Shown here piece after piece: positions 26,313-34,978 of a DNA stretch of 64,000 nucleotides. The stretch is from Gemmobacter aquaticus. GTDB lineage: Bacteria > Pseudomonadota > Alphaproteobacteria > Rhodobacterales > Rhodobacteraceae. Each line of letters starts with the position of its first letter. The first letter of the stretch is position 1. Location: positions 82,406-146,405 of the forward strand of contig NZ_VOAK01000027.1 of assembly GCF_007859075.1 (NCBI RefSeq), read 5' to 3'. Below the pieces are notes generated by a model. The model ran no database searches. It was not told where the DNA came from and worked only from the letters and a program-made list of their open reading frames with translations. The position numbers and the translations under genes were made by a program.

Positions 26313-27122
26313 ATGGGAACAACATCCAAAGCCCTGACATTGCTGGACCTTTTCACCAGATCACGCCCGCAGATCGGGTTGTCCGAGCTTGCGCGCCTGT
26401 CGGGCACCAACAAGGCGACCTGCTATCGGCTGATGTCTGAACTGGTCGAACATGGCTTGGTCGAGCAGGTGGTCAGCAGCAAGGAATATCGAATCGGCCC
26501 TGCCGTCCTGCGCCTTGCCGCCCTGCGTGAGGCGACCGTTCCCACGCGGGAAGCGGCGCTGCCGATCCTGCAGGCACTGGCCGCCGCAACGGGCGAGACG
26601 GCGCATATGTCGCATCTGGTGGCCGGACAGCTTGTGACGCTGTCCTTCGCCTATCCGGCCGCGCATGGCATGCGCGTGATGATGGAGGATGCCGACCGCC
26701 TGCCCTTCCATGCCACCTCGTCGGGCCATGCCGTTCTGGGCTGGATGGAGGATGCGGCGCTGGCGCGGGTTCTGGAGGGGCCACTTGCCACGGCGCCGGG
26801 GCTGGTGCCGGTGACTGCCGACGATCTGCGCGCCCGTGTTGCCGCCGCCCGCGCACGTGGCTGGGCCGAAACGGCAAATACCTTCGAGGCCGATGTCAGC
26901 AGCTTTGCGGTGCCGCTCTTTGATGCCCAGGGCCAGGTGCAGGGCGCACTGGCGGTTGCCGCCGCCGCCCCGCGGCTGACCGATGCGGCCCGCATCACGA
27001 TTCCGCGCCAGCTGATCGCCGCCGCACGCGAGATCATGGCGCTTTGGGGTGGGCATCCGCCCGCCGAGCTTTCCGCGCTTTGGCGCAAGACCGAACAACC
27101 GACAGAAAAGGTGCAGGGATGA
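26313..27122 (+). CDS. IclR family transcriptional regulator
   Basis: About 269 residues. The N-terminal winged helix is clear: SKALTLLDLFTRSRPQIGLSELARLSGTNKATCYRLMSELVEHGLVEQ (helix-turn-helix around LSELARLSGTNKATCYRL). The C-terminal effector domain includes RLPFHATSSGHAVLGWM and GWAETANTFEADVSSFAVPLFD, hallmarks of IclR. ATG 26313 is chosen because GGGAG/GAAGG lie upstream; ATG 26271 is an alternative adding 14 residues without a Shine-Dalgarno sequence. Its stop overlaps the aminotransferase start (ATGA), so regulator and enzyme are made together. It probably controls both divergent operons in response to the catabolised amine or a product. Confidence 0.88.
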   Translation: MGTTSKALTLLDLFTRSRPQIGLSELARLSGTNKATCYRLMSELVEHGLVEQVVSSKEYRIGPAVLRLAALREATVPTREAALPILQALAAATGETAHMSHLVAGQLVTLSFAYPAAHGMRVMMEDADRLPFHATSSGHAVLGWMEDAALARVLEGPLATAPGLVPVTADDLRARVAAARARGWAETANTFEADVSSFAVPLFDAQGQVQGALAVAAAAPRLTDAARITIPRQLIAAAREIMALWGGHPPAELSALWRKTEQPTEKVQG

Positions 27123-28471
27123 AGGACGAGAATTTCCTCAAGGCGAACAATGCGCGCAGCCTCTGGCATCCGATGACCGCCCCGTCGGACAGTCTGAAGA
27201 ACCCGCCTGCAATCATCGTCGGCGGGTCAGGCACCCGCATCCGTGATATCGATGGGCATGAGGTGGTCGACGGCGTCGGCGGGCTCTGGAACGTGAACCT
27301 CGGCTATTCCTGCCAGCCGGTGAAACAGGCCATCGCCGACCAGTTGGAGGCCCTGCCCTACTACTCGATCTTCCGCGGCACCTCGAATGACAAGGTGATC
27401 GAGCTGGCCGAAGAGTTGCGCACCTTCTTTGCCCCCGACGGGCTGACACGCGCATTCTTTACCAGCGGCGGGTCGGACAGCGTTGAAACCGCGCTGCGCC
27501 TTGCGCGGCAGTATCACAAAATCCGGGGCGAAGCTGGCCGGATCAAGTTCCTGTCGCTGAAAAAGGGCTATCACGGCACGCATATCGGCGGCGCTTCGGT
27601 CAATGGCAACGCAAACTTCCGCACCGCCTATGAGCCGCTTCTGCCCGGCTGCCATCATATCCCCGCGCCCTACACCTATCGCAATCCCTTCAACGAGAGC
27701 GACCCGGCGAAGCTTGCCCAGCTTTGCCTGCAGGCGCTGGAGGATGAGATCGCCTTTCAGGGCGCCGGAACCATAGCGGCGTTCATCATGGAGCCGATCC
27801 TTGGTGCGGGCGGCGTCATCCCGCCCCACCCCAGCTTCATGCCGGGGGTCGAGGCGATCTGCCGCAAGAACGGCATCCTCTTGATCGCGGATGAGGTGAT
27901 CACCGCGTTCGGTCGCAGCGGCGCATGGTCGGGCAGCCGTCTTTGGGGCGTGAAGCCCGATTTCATGTGTACCGCCAAGGCGATCACCAACGGCTATTTC
28001 CCCTTCGGCGCGGTGATGATCTCCGAAGGCGTGGCCGAAGTTTTCGAGGGCGACGAGACCGGCCGCGCGGCCATCGGCCATGGCTACACCTATTCCGGCC
28101 ACCCGGTCGGTGCAGCCGCCGCGCTGGCCTGTCTGGCCGAGACACAGCGGTTGAACCTTGTCGAGAACGCCTCTGCCCGTGGCGCGCAGCTTTGGGCGGG
28201 GATCAACCGGCTGAAGGACAAATACACCGTCATCGGTGATGTGCGCGGCGGCCACGGCCTGATGCTGGCGATCGAGCTGGTGGGCGAGCGGGCCAGCAAA
28301 ACTGCCCCGCCCAAATCGCAGCCCGGACAGGTGCAAGAGGTGGCCTACAAGGCCGGGGCCATGGTCCGCGTCTCGGGGCCGAACATCATCCTGTCACCGC
28401 CCCTTGTTCTGACCTCGGCCGATGCCGAGACGATCCTTGCGGCCCTCGATGCAGGCTTCGCCGCACTGTGA
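27119..28471 (+). CDS. class III (omega) aminotransferase, PLP-dependent
   Basis: A 450-residue fold-type I aminotransferase. Residues include LWHPMT at 15-20, TSGGSDSVETALRLAR, ILLIADEVITAFGRSG with Asp258, and TAKAITNGYFP with Lys287 as the PLP Schiff-base lysine. It matches the omega-amino acid/putrescine:pyruvate aminotransferase group, which turns a primary amine into an aldehyde with pyruvate as acceptor. The start ATG overlaps the iclR stop, and the MBL hydrolase gene overlaps its end (GTGA). The aldehyde would be the substrate for the divergently encoded dehydrogenase. Beta-alanine, taurine or a diamine are all possible substrates; sequence reading cannot choose. Confidence 0.92.
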   Translation: MKDENFLKANNARSLWHPMTAPSDSLKNPPAIIVGGSGTRIRDIDGHEVVDGVGGLWNVNLGYSCQPVKQAIADQLEALPYYSIFRGTSNDKVIELAEELRTFFAPDGLTRAFFTSGGSDSVETALRLARQYHKIRGEAGRIKFLSLKKGYHGTHIGGASVNGNANFRTAYEPLLPGCHHIPAPYTYRNPFNESDPAKLAQLCLQALEDEIAFQGAGTIAAFIMEPILGAGGVIPPHPSFMPGVEAICRKNGILLIADEVITAFGRSGAWSGSRLWGVKPDFMCTAKAITNGYFPFGAVMISEGVAEVFEGDETGRAAIGHGYTYSGHPVGAAAALACLAETQRLNLVENASARGAQLWAGINRLKDKYTVIGDVRGGHGLMLAIELVGERASKTAPPKSQPGQVQEVAYKAGAMVRVSGPNIILSPPLVLTSADAETILAALDAGFAAL

Positions 28472-29322
28472 GCGGTTTCGTCGCACTTCTGGGCACGAAG
28501 GGCGGGCCGGCGATCCGGAAAGGATCGCCGATGCCCACGGCCTCGCTGCTGTCCCTCGCAGGGCAGAGCGTGGTCATCGACTGCGGATTGGGCGTCACAC
28601 GGGGGCTGGCGGATCAGGGCTTCGCCCTGAAAGACCTGTCGGCCATCGTGATCACCCATCTGCACTCGGACCACTACCTTGAGCTTGGCGCGCTGATCCA
28701 CACGGCATGGACCGCCGGGCTGAAGGCGCCGGTCACCGTCTGGGGCCCGGCAGGTCTGGTACGCTACTGGCGCGGTTTTCTCGACGCGATGGCCGATGAT
28801 CTGGCCTATCGCATCCATGAGGAAGGCCGCCCCGATCTGGCGGGACTGGTGACGATCCAGCCCTTGCAGGTTGGCCAGACGGTGCAGATGGGTCCGATCA
28901 GCATGACCGTTGGCCAGTCGATCCACCCGCCACTGACCGAAACCTTCGCCCTGCGGTTTGAGGGTGCGGGAAAGACCGTGGTCTTTTCGGGGGACACCGC
29001 GCATAACCCGGCGCTTGCCGATTTCGCGCGCGGTGCCGACCTTCTGGTGCATGAGGCGATGCTGGCCGAGGGGCTGGAGCCGCTGCTTGCACGGATCGGC
29101 AATGGCGACGGGCGGTTGATGGCGCATTGGCTGCGCGGCCATACGCTGGCCCATGACGCGGCAGCGGTGGCCAAGGCGGCGGGCGCCAAGGCGCTGGCGC
29201 TGAACCACCTGATCCCGTCGGATGATCCCGATTTCGGCCCCGAGGTCTGGGCGCGCTGCCTTGCGCCGCATTGGAGCGGCGCGCTGCACATCGGAACAGA
29301 CGGGCTGAAGATCCCGCTTTGA
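28468..29322 (+). CDS. MBL-fold metallohydrolase
   Basis: A 284-residue metallo-beta-lactamase-fold hydrolase with THLHSDH (His64, His66, Asp68, His69), VFSGDTAHN as the later Asp-containing strand, HEAM, GHTLAHDAA and NHLIPSDDP. The fold is like RNase Z/arylsulfatase-type MBL proteins. It starts at a GTG overlapping the aminotransferase stop (GTGA), so it belongs to that operon. A step hydrolysing an ester, amide or lactone in the same pathway is plausible; the substrate is unknown. A strong hairpin follows the stop. Confidence 0.87.
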   Translation: MSGFVALLGTKGGPAIRKGSPMPTASLLSLAGQSVVIDCGLGVTRGLADQGFALKDLSAIVITHLHSDHYLELGALIHTAWTAGLKAPVTVWGPAGLVRYWRGFLDAMADDLAYRIHEEGRPDLAGLVTIQPLQVGQTVQMGPISMTVGQSIHPPLTETFALRFEGAGKTVVFSGDTAHNPALADFARGADLLVHEAMLAEGLEPLLARIGNGDGRLMAHWLRGHTLAHDAAAVAKAAGAKALALNHLIPSDDPDFGPEVWARCLAPHWSGALHIGTDGLKIPL

Positions 29323-29329
29323 AACGGCC

Positions 29330-29361
29330 AAAGGCCCGCAGGGGGGAACCTGCGGGCCTTT
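29330..29361. terminator. strong bidirectional hairpin terminator
   Basis: AAAGGCCCGCAGG (29330-29342) pairs perfectly with CCTGCGGGCCTTT (29349-29361) around a GGGGAA loop, giving a 13-base stem with A/T ends on both sides. It lies between the stop of the MBL hydrolase (plus) and the stop of the DUF2783 gene (minus), so it can end both transcripts. Confidence 0.88.
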
Positions 29362-29364
29362 GTG

Positions 29365-29565
29365 TCAGGCGGCCTCTGTGCCAGTCTCTCGCGCGAGCCG
29401 CATTGCTTCGGCCAACACGGCGTCATCACCGATATGGTTCATCAGGATCAGGATCAGCCGGGCATTGAGCGCGTGGCTCCCTGCCTCGTCCAGACCCTCA
29501 TGAGTGGCGATAAGACGCGCATAGCTTTCATCCGGTCGCGTCAGGTTCGGGGTGGTAATCAGCAT
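29365..29565 (-). CDS. DUF2783 family small protein
   Basis: A 66-residue protein starting MLITTPNLTRPDESYARLIATHEGLD and ending RLARETG, of the DUF2783 type. It begins with a good ribosome-binding site (GAAAGGAGTAG) and follows the FAD monooxygenase gene by 4 bases, so it is the last gene of the homogentisate operon. Small proteins of this family accompany such monooxygenases in aromatic catabolic clusters; a helper or subunit role is inferred, not known. Confidence 0.8.
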   Translation of the reverse strand: MLITTPNLTRPDESYARLIATHEGLDEAGSHALNARLILILMNHIGDDAVLAEAMRLARETGTEAA

Positions 29566-29569
29566 TTGC

Positions 29570-31186
29570 CTACTCCTTTCCGATGGCGCGGGCGGTGGCG
29601 GCTGCAACCGCATCGGCATCGTAATGGTCCCACCGCGCGGCGACATGCTGATCGGGACGGATCAGATAGACCGCGCCTTTCGCCCCACCAAGATACCGCG
29701 CCGCAAGCTCGGGCGTTGCCTCGAGCGCGAGGCGCGGCACAGTCAGGCCATGCGCCATCACGCTTTCGGGGGCATCAAGGCCGATGGTCAGCAAGATGAA
29801 GCCCTGACCCAGATGCGACAGGAGCCACCCCTGCCCCACCGGCGCATCCGGGCAGGGTGATCCCGGCCGTGTGCGGGCAGGCATCTCGGGGTGATCGGGG
29901 CCGTTCAGGGCTGATCTGTCATAGGTGCAGGGCACCGACAGGCGGCCCGAGTTCACGATGGTCCGCGCAAAGGGCAGCGTCTCGGCCAGCGTCAGCACCG
30001 CATTGCGGAACATCTTCGACACCGGGGTCTTGGGCGTGATGAAATCCGTCGCACGGGTCGAGTTCAGGATGTTCTCGTCCGCGCCATGCACCCGCTCGGC
30101 ATCATAGCTGTCCAGCAGACTATCGGGGGCAATCCCCTGCACCACCAGCGCAAGCTTCCAGCCAAGGTTGTCGGCGTCCTGCACCCCTGAATTCGCGCCG
30201 CGCGCCCCAAAGGGGCTGACCTGATGCGCCGCATCCCCGGCAAAGAGCACCCGGCCATGGCGGAACTGTGCCATCCTTCGGCACTGGAAGGTGTAGATCG
30301 AGCACCAGTCGAGCTCATAGTCCACATCCGGCCCCAGCATCGCATCGACGCGGGCGCGGATGCGGGCGGGTTCCAGCTCTTTCGCGCGGTCGATGTTCCA
30401 GCCCAGCTGAAAGTCGATGCGCCAGATATCGTCAGGCTGCTTGTGCAGCAGTGCCGAGTCGCCCGATTTGAAATGCGGCTCGAACCAGAACCAGCGCTCG
30501 GTCGGGAAATCGGCCTTCATCTTCACGTCGGCAATCAGGAAGTTGTCCTCGAACACCCGACCGTCGAAGCCAAGGCCGAGCATGTTTCGCAAGGGGCTGC
30601 GCGCACCGTCGCAGGCGATCAGCCAGTCGGCCTCGATCCGGTAGGGACCGTCGGGCGTCATCACCTCCAGCGTCACATGGTCGGCGGCGGGGATCACCGC
30701 ATCGACGCGGTTGCGTCCACGAAGCTCGATCGGGGCGCCTTCGGCCTGCGCGGCGGTGATGGCGTCATGCAGGAACTTTTCGAACCACGGCTGCTGCAGG
30801 TTGATGAAGGCCGGCATCGCATGGCCGCCCTCGGGCAAGAGGTTGAATTCGTAGAGCAGCCTGTCATCGTGAAAGACCTTGCCAAGGTTCCACTGCACGC
30901 CCTTGTCCAGCATGGGGGCAGCCGCCCCCAGACGGTCGCAGATTTCAAGCGTGCGCTTGGCAAAGCACAGCGCCCGGCTGCCCAGCCCCGCGCCTTCATG
31001 GTCATCCAGCAGCACGACCGGCACACCGCGCCTGCCAAGATCAAGCGCCGTGGCCAGACCGATCGGCCCGCCGCCGACCACAATAGCCTTGTGACGAACC
31101 GGTGCGGTGGCATCCTGATCCGGCGATCGGGCATAGGGGTAGAGGCGGAACGCCAGTGCATAGCGTTCCGGAACCAAGTCCTTCAT
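29570..31186 (-). CDS. FAD-dependent aromatic monooxygenase (PHBH/MhpA-like)
   Basis: A 538-residue flavoprotein. It has the FAD-binding GGGPIGLATALDLGRRG loop at residues 38-54, an Asp-Gly motif at LIACDGARSPLR, and LFAGDAAHQVSPFGARGANSGVQDADNLGWKL, the GD motif of group A monooxygenases. These hydroxylate phenolic rings with NAD(P)H and oxygen. It is in the operon hmgA-fahA-MBL-this gene-DUF2783, so the substrate is probably a hydroxyphenyl compound feeding homogentisate, such as a hydroxyphenylacetate; this is inference. ATG 31186 is preceded by AGGGAGGA. Length is a little short of MhpA (about 550). Confidence 0.88.
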   Translation of the reverse strand: MKDLVPERYALAFRLYPYARSPDQDATAPVRHKAIVVGGGPIGLATALDLGRRGVPVVLLDDHEGAGLGSRALCFAKRTLEICDRLGAAAPMLDKGVQWNLGKVFHDDRLLYEFNLLPEGGHAMPAFINLQQPWFEKFLHDAITAAQAEGAPIELRGRNRVDAVIPAADHVTLEVMTPDGPYRIEADWLIACDGARSPLRNMLGLGFDGRVFEDNFLIADVKMKADFPTERWFWFEPHFKSGDSALLHKQPDDIWRIDFQLGWNIDRAKELEPARIRARVDAMLGPDVDYELDWCSIYTFQCRRMAQFRHGRVLFAGDAAHQVSPFGARGANSGVQDADNLGWKLALVVQGIAPDSLLDSYDAERVHGADENILNSTRATDFITPKTPVSKMFRNAVLTLAETLPFARTIVNSGRLSVPCTYDRSALNGPDHPEMPARTRPGSPCPDAPVGQGWLLSHLGQGFILLTIGLDAPESVMAHGLTVPRLALEATPELAARYLGGAKGAVYLIRPDQHVAARWDHYDADAVAAATARAIGKE

Positions 31187-31208
31187 CTGATCCTCCCTGA
31201 TCCGGGTT

Positions 31209-32159
31209 TCAGCCCTGCAGCGCCGCCCACATCTCCAGATCGCGGGCGGCGGTCCAGATGCGGGGATGGTGGATGCCGCGCGCCTCGTCATAGGCACGCG
31301 CGACGTTGAACGGCAGGCAATGCTCATAGATCGCGTAATTCATGAATTTCGGGTCACATTCGGCGCGCGCGGCATCCCATGCCTCACGCAATGACCCACC
31401 ACGCGCGACAATCCGGGCGACGGGGCGATATGTCGACTCGACGAAATCGCGGGTGCGATCCAGCGCCGCGTTAACCGCCTGCCGGCCCACAACCGCATCC
31501 CCCCGCCCCGGCGCGATGGCCGCAAGGTCATAGGCGCGGATGGCCTCAAGCGTAGTGCCCCAATCGGCGAAATGGCCATCGCCGCAATAGCAGGCCGAAT
31601 GCGCCTCGACGATATCTCCGGTGAACATGACGTTCTGGTCGGGCACATGGATCACCGCGTCGCCCGCCGTATGGGCGCGACCCAGTTGCAGGATATCCAC
31701 CCGCCGCTTGCCCAGCCAGACCGTCATCTTGCCGTTGAAGGTAGTGGTGGGCCAGGTCAAGCCGGGGATCGATTCATGCCCCTGAAAGAGCCGTGGAAAC
31801 CGCTGAAACTCACTGTCCCAATCCTCTTGCCCGCGCTCGACGACCATGTTGCGCGCGGCTTCCGACATGATGACCTGACCCGCGCCAAAGGCCGATGCGC
31901 CAAGCACGCGGACGGCGTGGTAATGGGTCAGCACGACATGGCTGATCGGCTTGTCCGTCACCTGACGGATGCAGTCGATCACCTTTTGCGCCAGACGCGG
32001 TGTGGCCTGCGCCTCGACCACCATGACCGAGTCATCCCCGATGATGACGCCAGAGTTGGGATCGCCCTCGGCGGTAAAGGCATAGAGCCCGTCGCCGATC
32101 TGGGTGAAGCTGATGGTTTTTTCCGCAAGATCGCCCTGCGAGGCGAAAGCCTTGGCCAT
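31209..32159 (-). CDS. MBL-fold protein with altered metal motif
   Basis: A 316-residue metallo-beta-lactamase-fold protein. The usual HxHxDH is replaced: THYHAVRVLGASAF (His79, His81, then Val83 and Arg84), so the Asp and last His ligands of the motif are missing. Other MBL strands remain (HTAGDAVIHVP, MFTGDIVEAHSACYCGDGHFADW). It may bind one metal or none. It follows fahA by 11 bases and precedes the FAD monooxygenase by 22 bases in the homogentisate operon. I believe related proteins keep the same HAVR change, which would make it a family feature and not a mutation; function unknown. Confidence 0.82.
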   Translation of the reverse strand: MAKAFASQGDLAEKTISFTQIGDGLYAFTAEGDPNSGVIIGDDSVMVVEAQATPRLAQKVIDCIRQVTDKPISHVVLTHYHAVRVLGASAFGAGQVIMSEAARNMVVERGQEDWDSEFQRFPRLFQGHESIPGLTWPTTTFNGKMTVWLGKRRVDILQLGRAHTAGDAVIHVPDQNVMFTGDIVEAHSACYCGDGHFADWGTTLEAIRAYDLAAIAPGRGDAVVGRQAVNAALDRTRDFVESTYRPVARIVARGGSLREAWDAARAECDPKFMNYAIYEHCLPFNVARAYDEARGIHHPRIWTAARDLEMWAALQG

Positions 32160-32170
32160 GTTGCTGTTCC

Positions 32171-33430
32171 TTAGCGTGCGTAGGGATCGGCCAGTGCGGG
32201 GATCACTTTCCCCGCGCAGTCGCCGAAACCGATGGTGAATCCGTCGCCGCGCGCTGCGCCGCGCAGCACGAGCGTGTCATTGTCTTCGATGAAGCTGCGG
32301 GTGCCGCCTGCAATCGCGATGGGCTCTTTCCCGCCCCAGGACATCTCCAGCAGACTGCCGCGACTGTCCTTCGTGGGGCCGGAAATCGTGCCAGATCCCA
32401 GCAGATCGCCCGTGTTCATCGCACACCCACTTGTGGTGTGATGCGCCAGTTGCTGAGCTGCGGAATAGTACATCTCTGCATAGTTGGTGCGCGCGATTAC
32501 CGTCTCGGTCCCGCCCTCAGGGGTCAGGCCCACCTCGAGCGCGATGTCATAGAGCATGGGGCCAGGCTCCTGCAGATGCGGCAGCAGCGGCACTTCGCGA
32601 GGCGGCGTCGAGGTGCGGAAGGGCTCCAGCGCCGCACGGGTCACGATCCACGGGCTGATGGTCGTGGCCGTCGCCTTGGCCTGGAAGGGGCCGAGCGGCT
32701 GATACTCCCATGCCTGAATGTCGCGCGCCGACCAGTCGTTCAACAGCACATAGCCAAAGATCATCGCATCCGCTTCGGCCACCGTCACCGGCTGGCCAGA
32801 CTCGGACGGCAGGCCCACGACGGCCCCCATCTCAAGCTCGATGTCAAATCGGCGGGAGGGCTGAAAGCTGGGCGCCGCCTGATCGGGTGCTTTTACCTGA
32901 CCCCATGGCCGTCGCACCTCGGTGCCCGATACAACAACCGACGACGCCCGCCCGTTATAGCCGATGGGAATATGCAGCCAGTTTGGCGGAAGCGCGTTTT
33001 CAGGCCCGCGGAACATGGTTCCCACGTTGAAGGCGTGATGACGGCCCGCGTAGAAATCTGTGTACTCGCTGACGAGAAACGGCATGTGCAGCGTCACCTC
33101 GGCCAGCGGCACGAGGAACGGCTCCACCGCCGCGCGGTGGGGCGATCCTTCGGCCAGAAGTTCGATCAGGCGCGCGCGCAGTGCGGCCCAGACCCCTGGG
33201 CCCGCACCCATCACCTCATTCCAGAACGGCACGTCGAGAAGCGGCCCGCCATCAAGGGCGAGGATGCCACCATGCTCAAGCCCCGCCACATCAAGCACAT
33301 GGGCCCCGATCGCCACACCGCAAACGGGCTCTTCCGCGCCCAGAGAGAACACGCCGCACGGCAGGTTGTTCAGGGGAAACGGGCAGTCCGCAGCATTCGC
33401 GCTTTCCACCCAAGACCGCATCAGTCCCAT
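32171..33430 (-). CDS. fahA: fumarylacetoacetase
   Basis: A 419-residue FAH-family hydrolase splitting 4-fumarylacetoacetate into fumarate and acetoacetate, the last step of homogentisate breakdown. The N-terminal FAH domain (NLPCGVFSLGAEEPVCGVAIG) precedes the catalytic domain. Metal ligands appear in TDFYAGRHHA, FDIELEMGAVVG and LLNDWSARDIQAWEYQPLGPF, all characteristic of fumarylacetoacetase. Another ATG three codons downstream (33421) is possible. It is 77 bases downstream of hmgA in the same operon. Expressed from the hmgA promoter with the GTTGCATATGCAAC operator. Confidence 0.95.
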   Translation of the reverse strand: MGLMRSWVESANAADCPFPLNNLPCGVFSLGAEEPVCGVAIGAHVLDVAGLEHGGILALDGGPLLDVPFWNEVMGAGPGVWAALRARLIELLAEGSPHRAAVEPFLVPLAEVTLHMPFLVSEYTDFYAGRHHAFNVGTMFRGPENALPPNWLHIPIGYNGRASSVVVSGTEVRRPWGQVKAPDQAAPSFQPSRRFDIELEMGAVVGLPSESGQPVTVAEADAMIFGYVLLNDWSARDIQAWEYQPLGPFQAKATATTISPWIVTRAALEPFRTSTPPREVPLLPHLQEPGPMLYDIALEVGLTPEGGTETVIARTNYAEMYYSAAQQLAHHTTSGCAMNTGDLLGSGTISGPTKDSRGSLLEMSWGGKEPIAIAGGTRSFIEDNDTLVLRGAARGDGFTIGFGDCAGKVIPALADPYAR

Positions 33431-33507
33431 GGACTATCCTTTACTCTGGCTATCGATCTGGCCCAATTACCTCGGGGTGCGGGGGCAAAGCCCCCATGTC
33501 TGCCGTC

Positions 33508-34863
33508 TCACTTCTCGCCGGGGGTTCCGTCGAACTTCTTGTCGAGGCTGTCCCAGCAGTCGATGTAATCATCCTGCAAGGGCGCCGAGGTAGCGGCCCA
33601 TTCCGTCAGGTGCTGCGGGAAGCGTGTCTCGAACATGAAGGACATGGTCTCGTCCAGCTTCTCGGGCTTCAGCTCACCGTTCGAGGCGCCCTCAAAGGCG
33701 TTGCGGTCCGGTCCATGCGGCAACATGCAGTTGTGCAGCGACATGCCACCTGGAACGAACCCCTTGGGCTTGGCGTCATAGATGCCGTAGATGTTGCCCA
33801 TCAGCTCGGACATGACATTCTTGTGGTACCACGGCGGGCGGAACGAATGTTCAGCCACCAGCCAGCGTTCCCGGAACAGCACGAAGTCGATGTTCGCCGT
33901 CCCCTCAAGCCCCGAAGGCGCGGTCAGCACGGTAAAGATCGACGGATCGGGGTGGTCAAAGAGGATTGCCCCGACCGGGCTATAGGTCCGCAGATCGTAT
34001 TTCCAGGGCGCGTAGTTGCCGTGCCAGGCAACCACGTCGAGCGGGCTATGCCCGATCCGGGTGCGGTGGAACTGGCCGCACCACTTCATCACGACCGAGG
34101 ACGGCGCATCGCGATCCTCAAAGGCGGCGACCGGGGTCTTGAAGTCGCGCGGGTTGGCCATGCAGTTGGCGCCGATCGGTCCCCGGTTGGGCAGCGTGAA
34201 GGGCACGCCATAGTTTTCGCAGACAAACCCCCGTGCCGGGCCTTCCAGCACCTCGACCCGGTAGACCAGGCCGCGCGGCAGGATCGCAATCTCCTTGGGC
34301 TCAAGATCGATGATCCCAAGCTCGGTGCAAAATCGCAGCCGGCCCTCTTGCGGAACCACAAGGATCTCGCCATCGGCCGAATAGAAGTATTCGTCCTCCA
34401 TCGACCGCGTCACAAGGTAAATATGCGAGGCCATGCCGGTCTGGGTGTTCACATCGCCTGCCGTCGTCACCGTGCGCATGCCCGTGATCCAGGTCAGATC
34501 CTCTGCCGCGTGCGGGATCGGGTCCCAGCGATATTGGCCAAGGCTGATCACATCGGGCAGGATATGCGGCGCCGATTTCCACAGCGGCACGTCGATCTTT
34601 TCAAACCGGGTCGTGTGTTTGACGCTGGGACGGATGCGATAGCACCAGGTGCGTTCGGGATGTGGCTTGGTGAAGGCCGAACCCGATAGCTGTTCGGCAT
34701 AGAGCCCATAGGCGCATTTCTGCGGGCTGTTCTGCCCCTGCGGCAGCGCGCCCGGCAGCGCCTCGGTTTCAAAGTCATTGCCGAAGCCCGGCATGTAGCC
34801 CTGATGCGGACCGGTGGTCGAGACCGCGCGGATCATGCCCGCGGGAAGGGTCTGGCTGGTCAT
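33508..34863 (-). CDS. hmgA: homogentisate 1,2-dioxygenase
   Basis: A 451-residue non-haem iron dioxygenase opening the ring of homogentisate to maleylacetoacetate. The N terminus [19 protein letters not shown] is characteristic. Iron ligands can be seen in [19 protein letters not shown] (His and Glu) and in [10 protein letters not shown] (His). It is first in the operon that continues with fahA. ATG 34863 is preceded by AGGAGGA. Divergent from maiA across an intergenic region containing a 14-base palindrome for the MarR-type regulator. Confidence 0.96.
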   Translation of the reverse strand: MTSQTLPAGMIRAVSTTGPHQGYMPGFGNDFETEALPGALPQGQNSPQKCAYGLYAEQLSGSAFTKPHPERTWCYRIRPSVKHTTRFEKIDVPLWKSAPHILPDVISLGQYRWDPIPHAAEDLTWITGMRTVTTAGDVNTQTGMASHIYLVTRSMEDEYFYSADGEILVVPQEGRLRFCTELGIIDLEPKEIAILPRGLVYRVEVLEGPARGFVCENYGVPFTLPNRGPIGANCMANPRDFKTPVAAFEDRDAPSSVVMKWCGQFHRTRIGHSPLDVVAWHGNYAPWKYDLRTYSPVGAILFDHPDPSIFTVLTAPSGLEGTANIDFVLFRERWLVAEHSFRPPWYHKNVMSELMGNIYGIYDAKPKGFVPGGMSLHNCMLPHGPDRNAFEGASNGELKPEKLDETMSFMFETRFPQHLTEWAATSAPLQDDYIDCWDSLDKKFDGTPGEK

Positions 34864-34914
34864 GGTGTCCTCCTGCGTCGGCCTGAAGCCCCGATCGCTT
34901 GAGTCGCATTAATA

Positions 34915-34928
34915 GTTGCATATGCAAC
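34915..34928. promoter_or_regulatory. 14-base palindromic operator between hmgA and maiA
   Basis: GTTGCATATGCAAC is a perfect palindrome centred in the 115-base divergent promoter, about 52 bases from the hmgA start and 51 from maiA. MarR-family repressors bind such short palindromes, and a marR gene lies directly after maiA. It is well placed to control both operons, with a homogentisate-pathway intermediate as likely effector. Binding is inferred. Confidence 0.7.
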
Positions 34929-34978
34929 CAAGTCAAGATAAACCTGCATCAGGGTCGCAACTTTGCGAAAGGCAGGCC

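Noticed and set aside
26271..26313. Earlier ATG for the IclR gene
   Set aside because: It lacks a Shine-Dalgarno sequence and adds residues with no typical IclR pattern. It is kept only as an alternative start.
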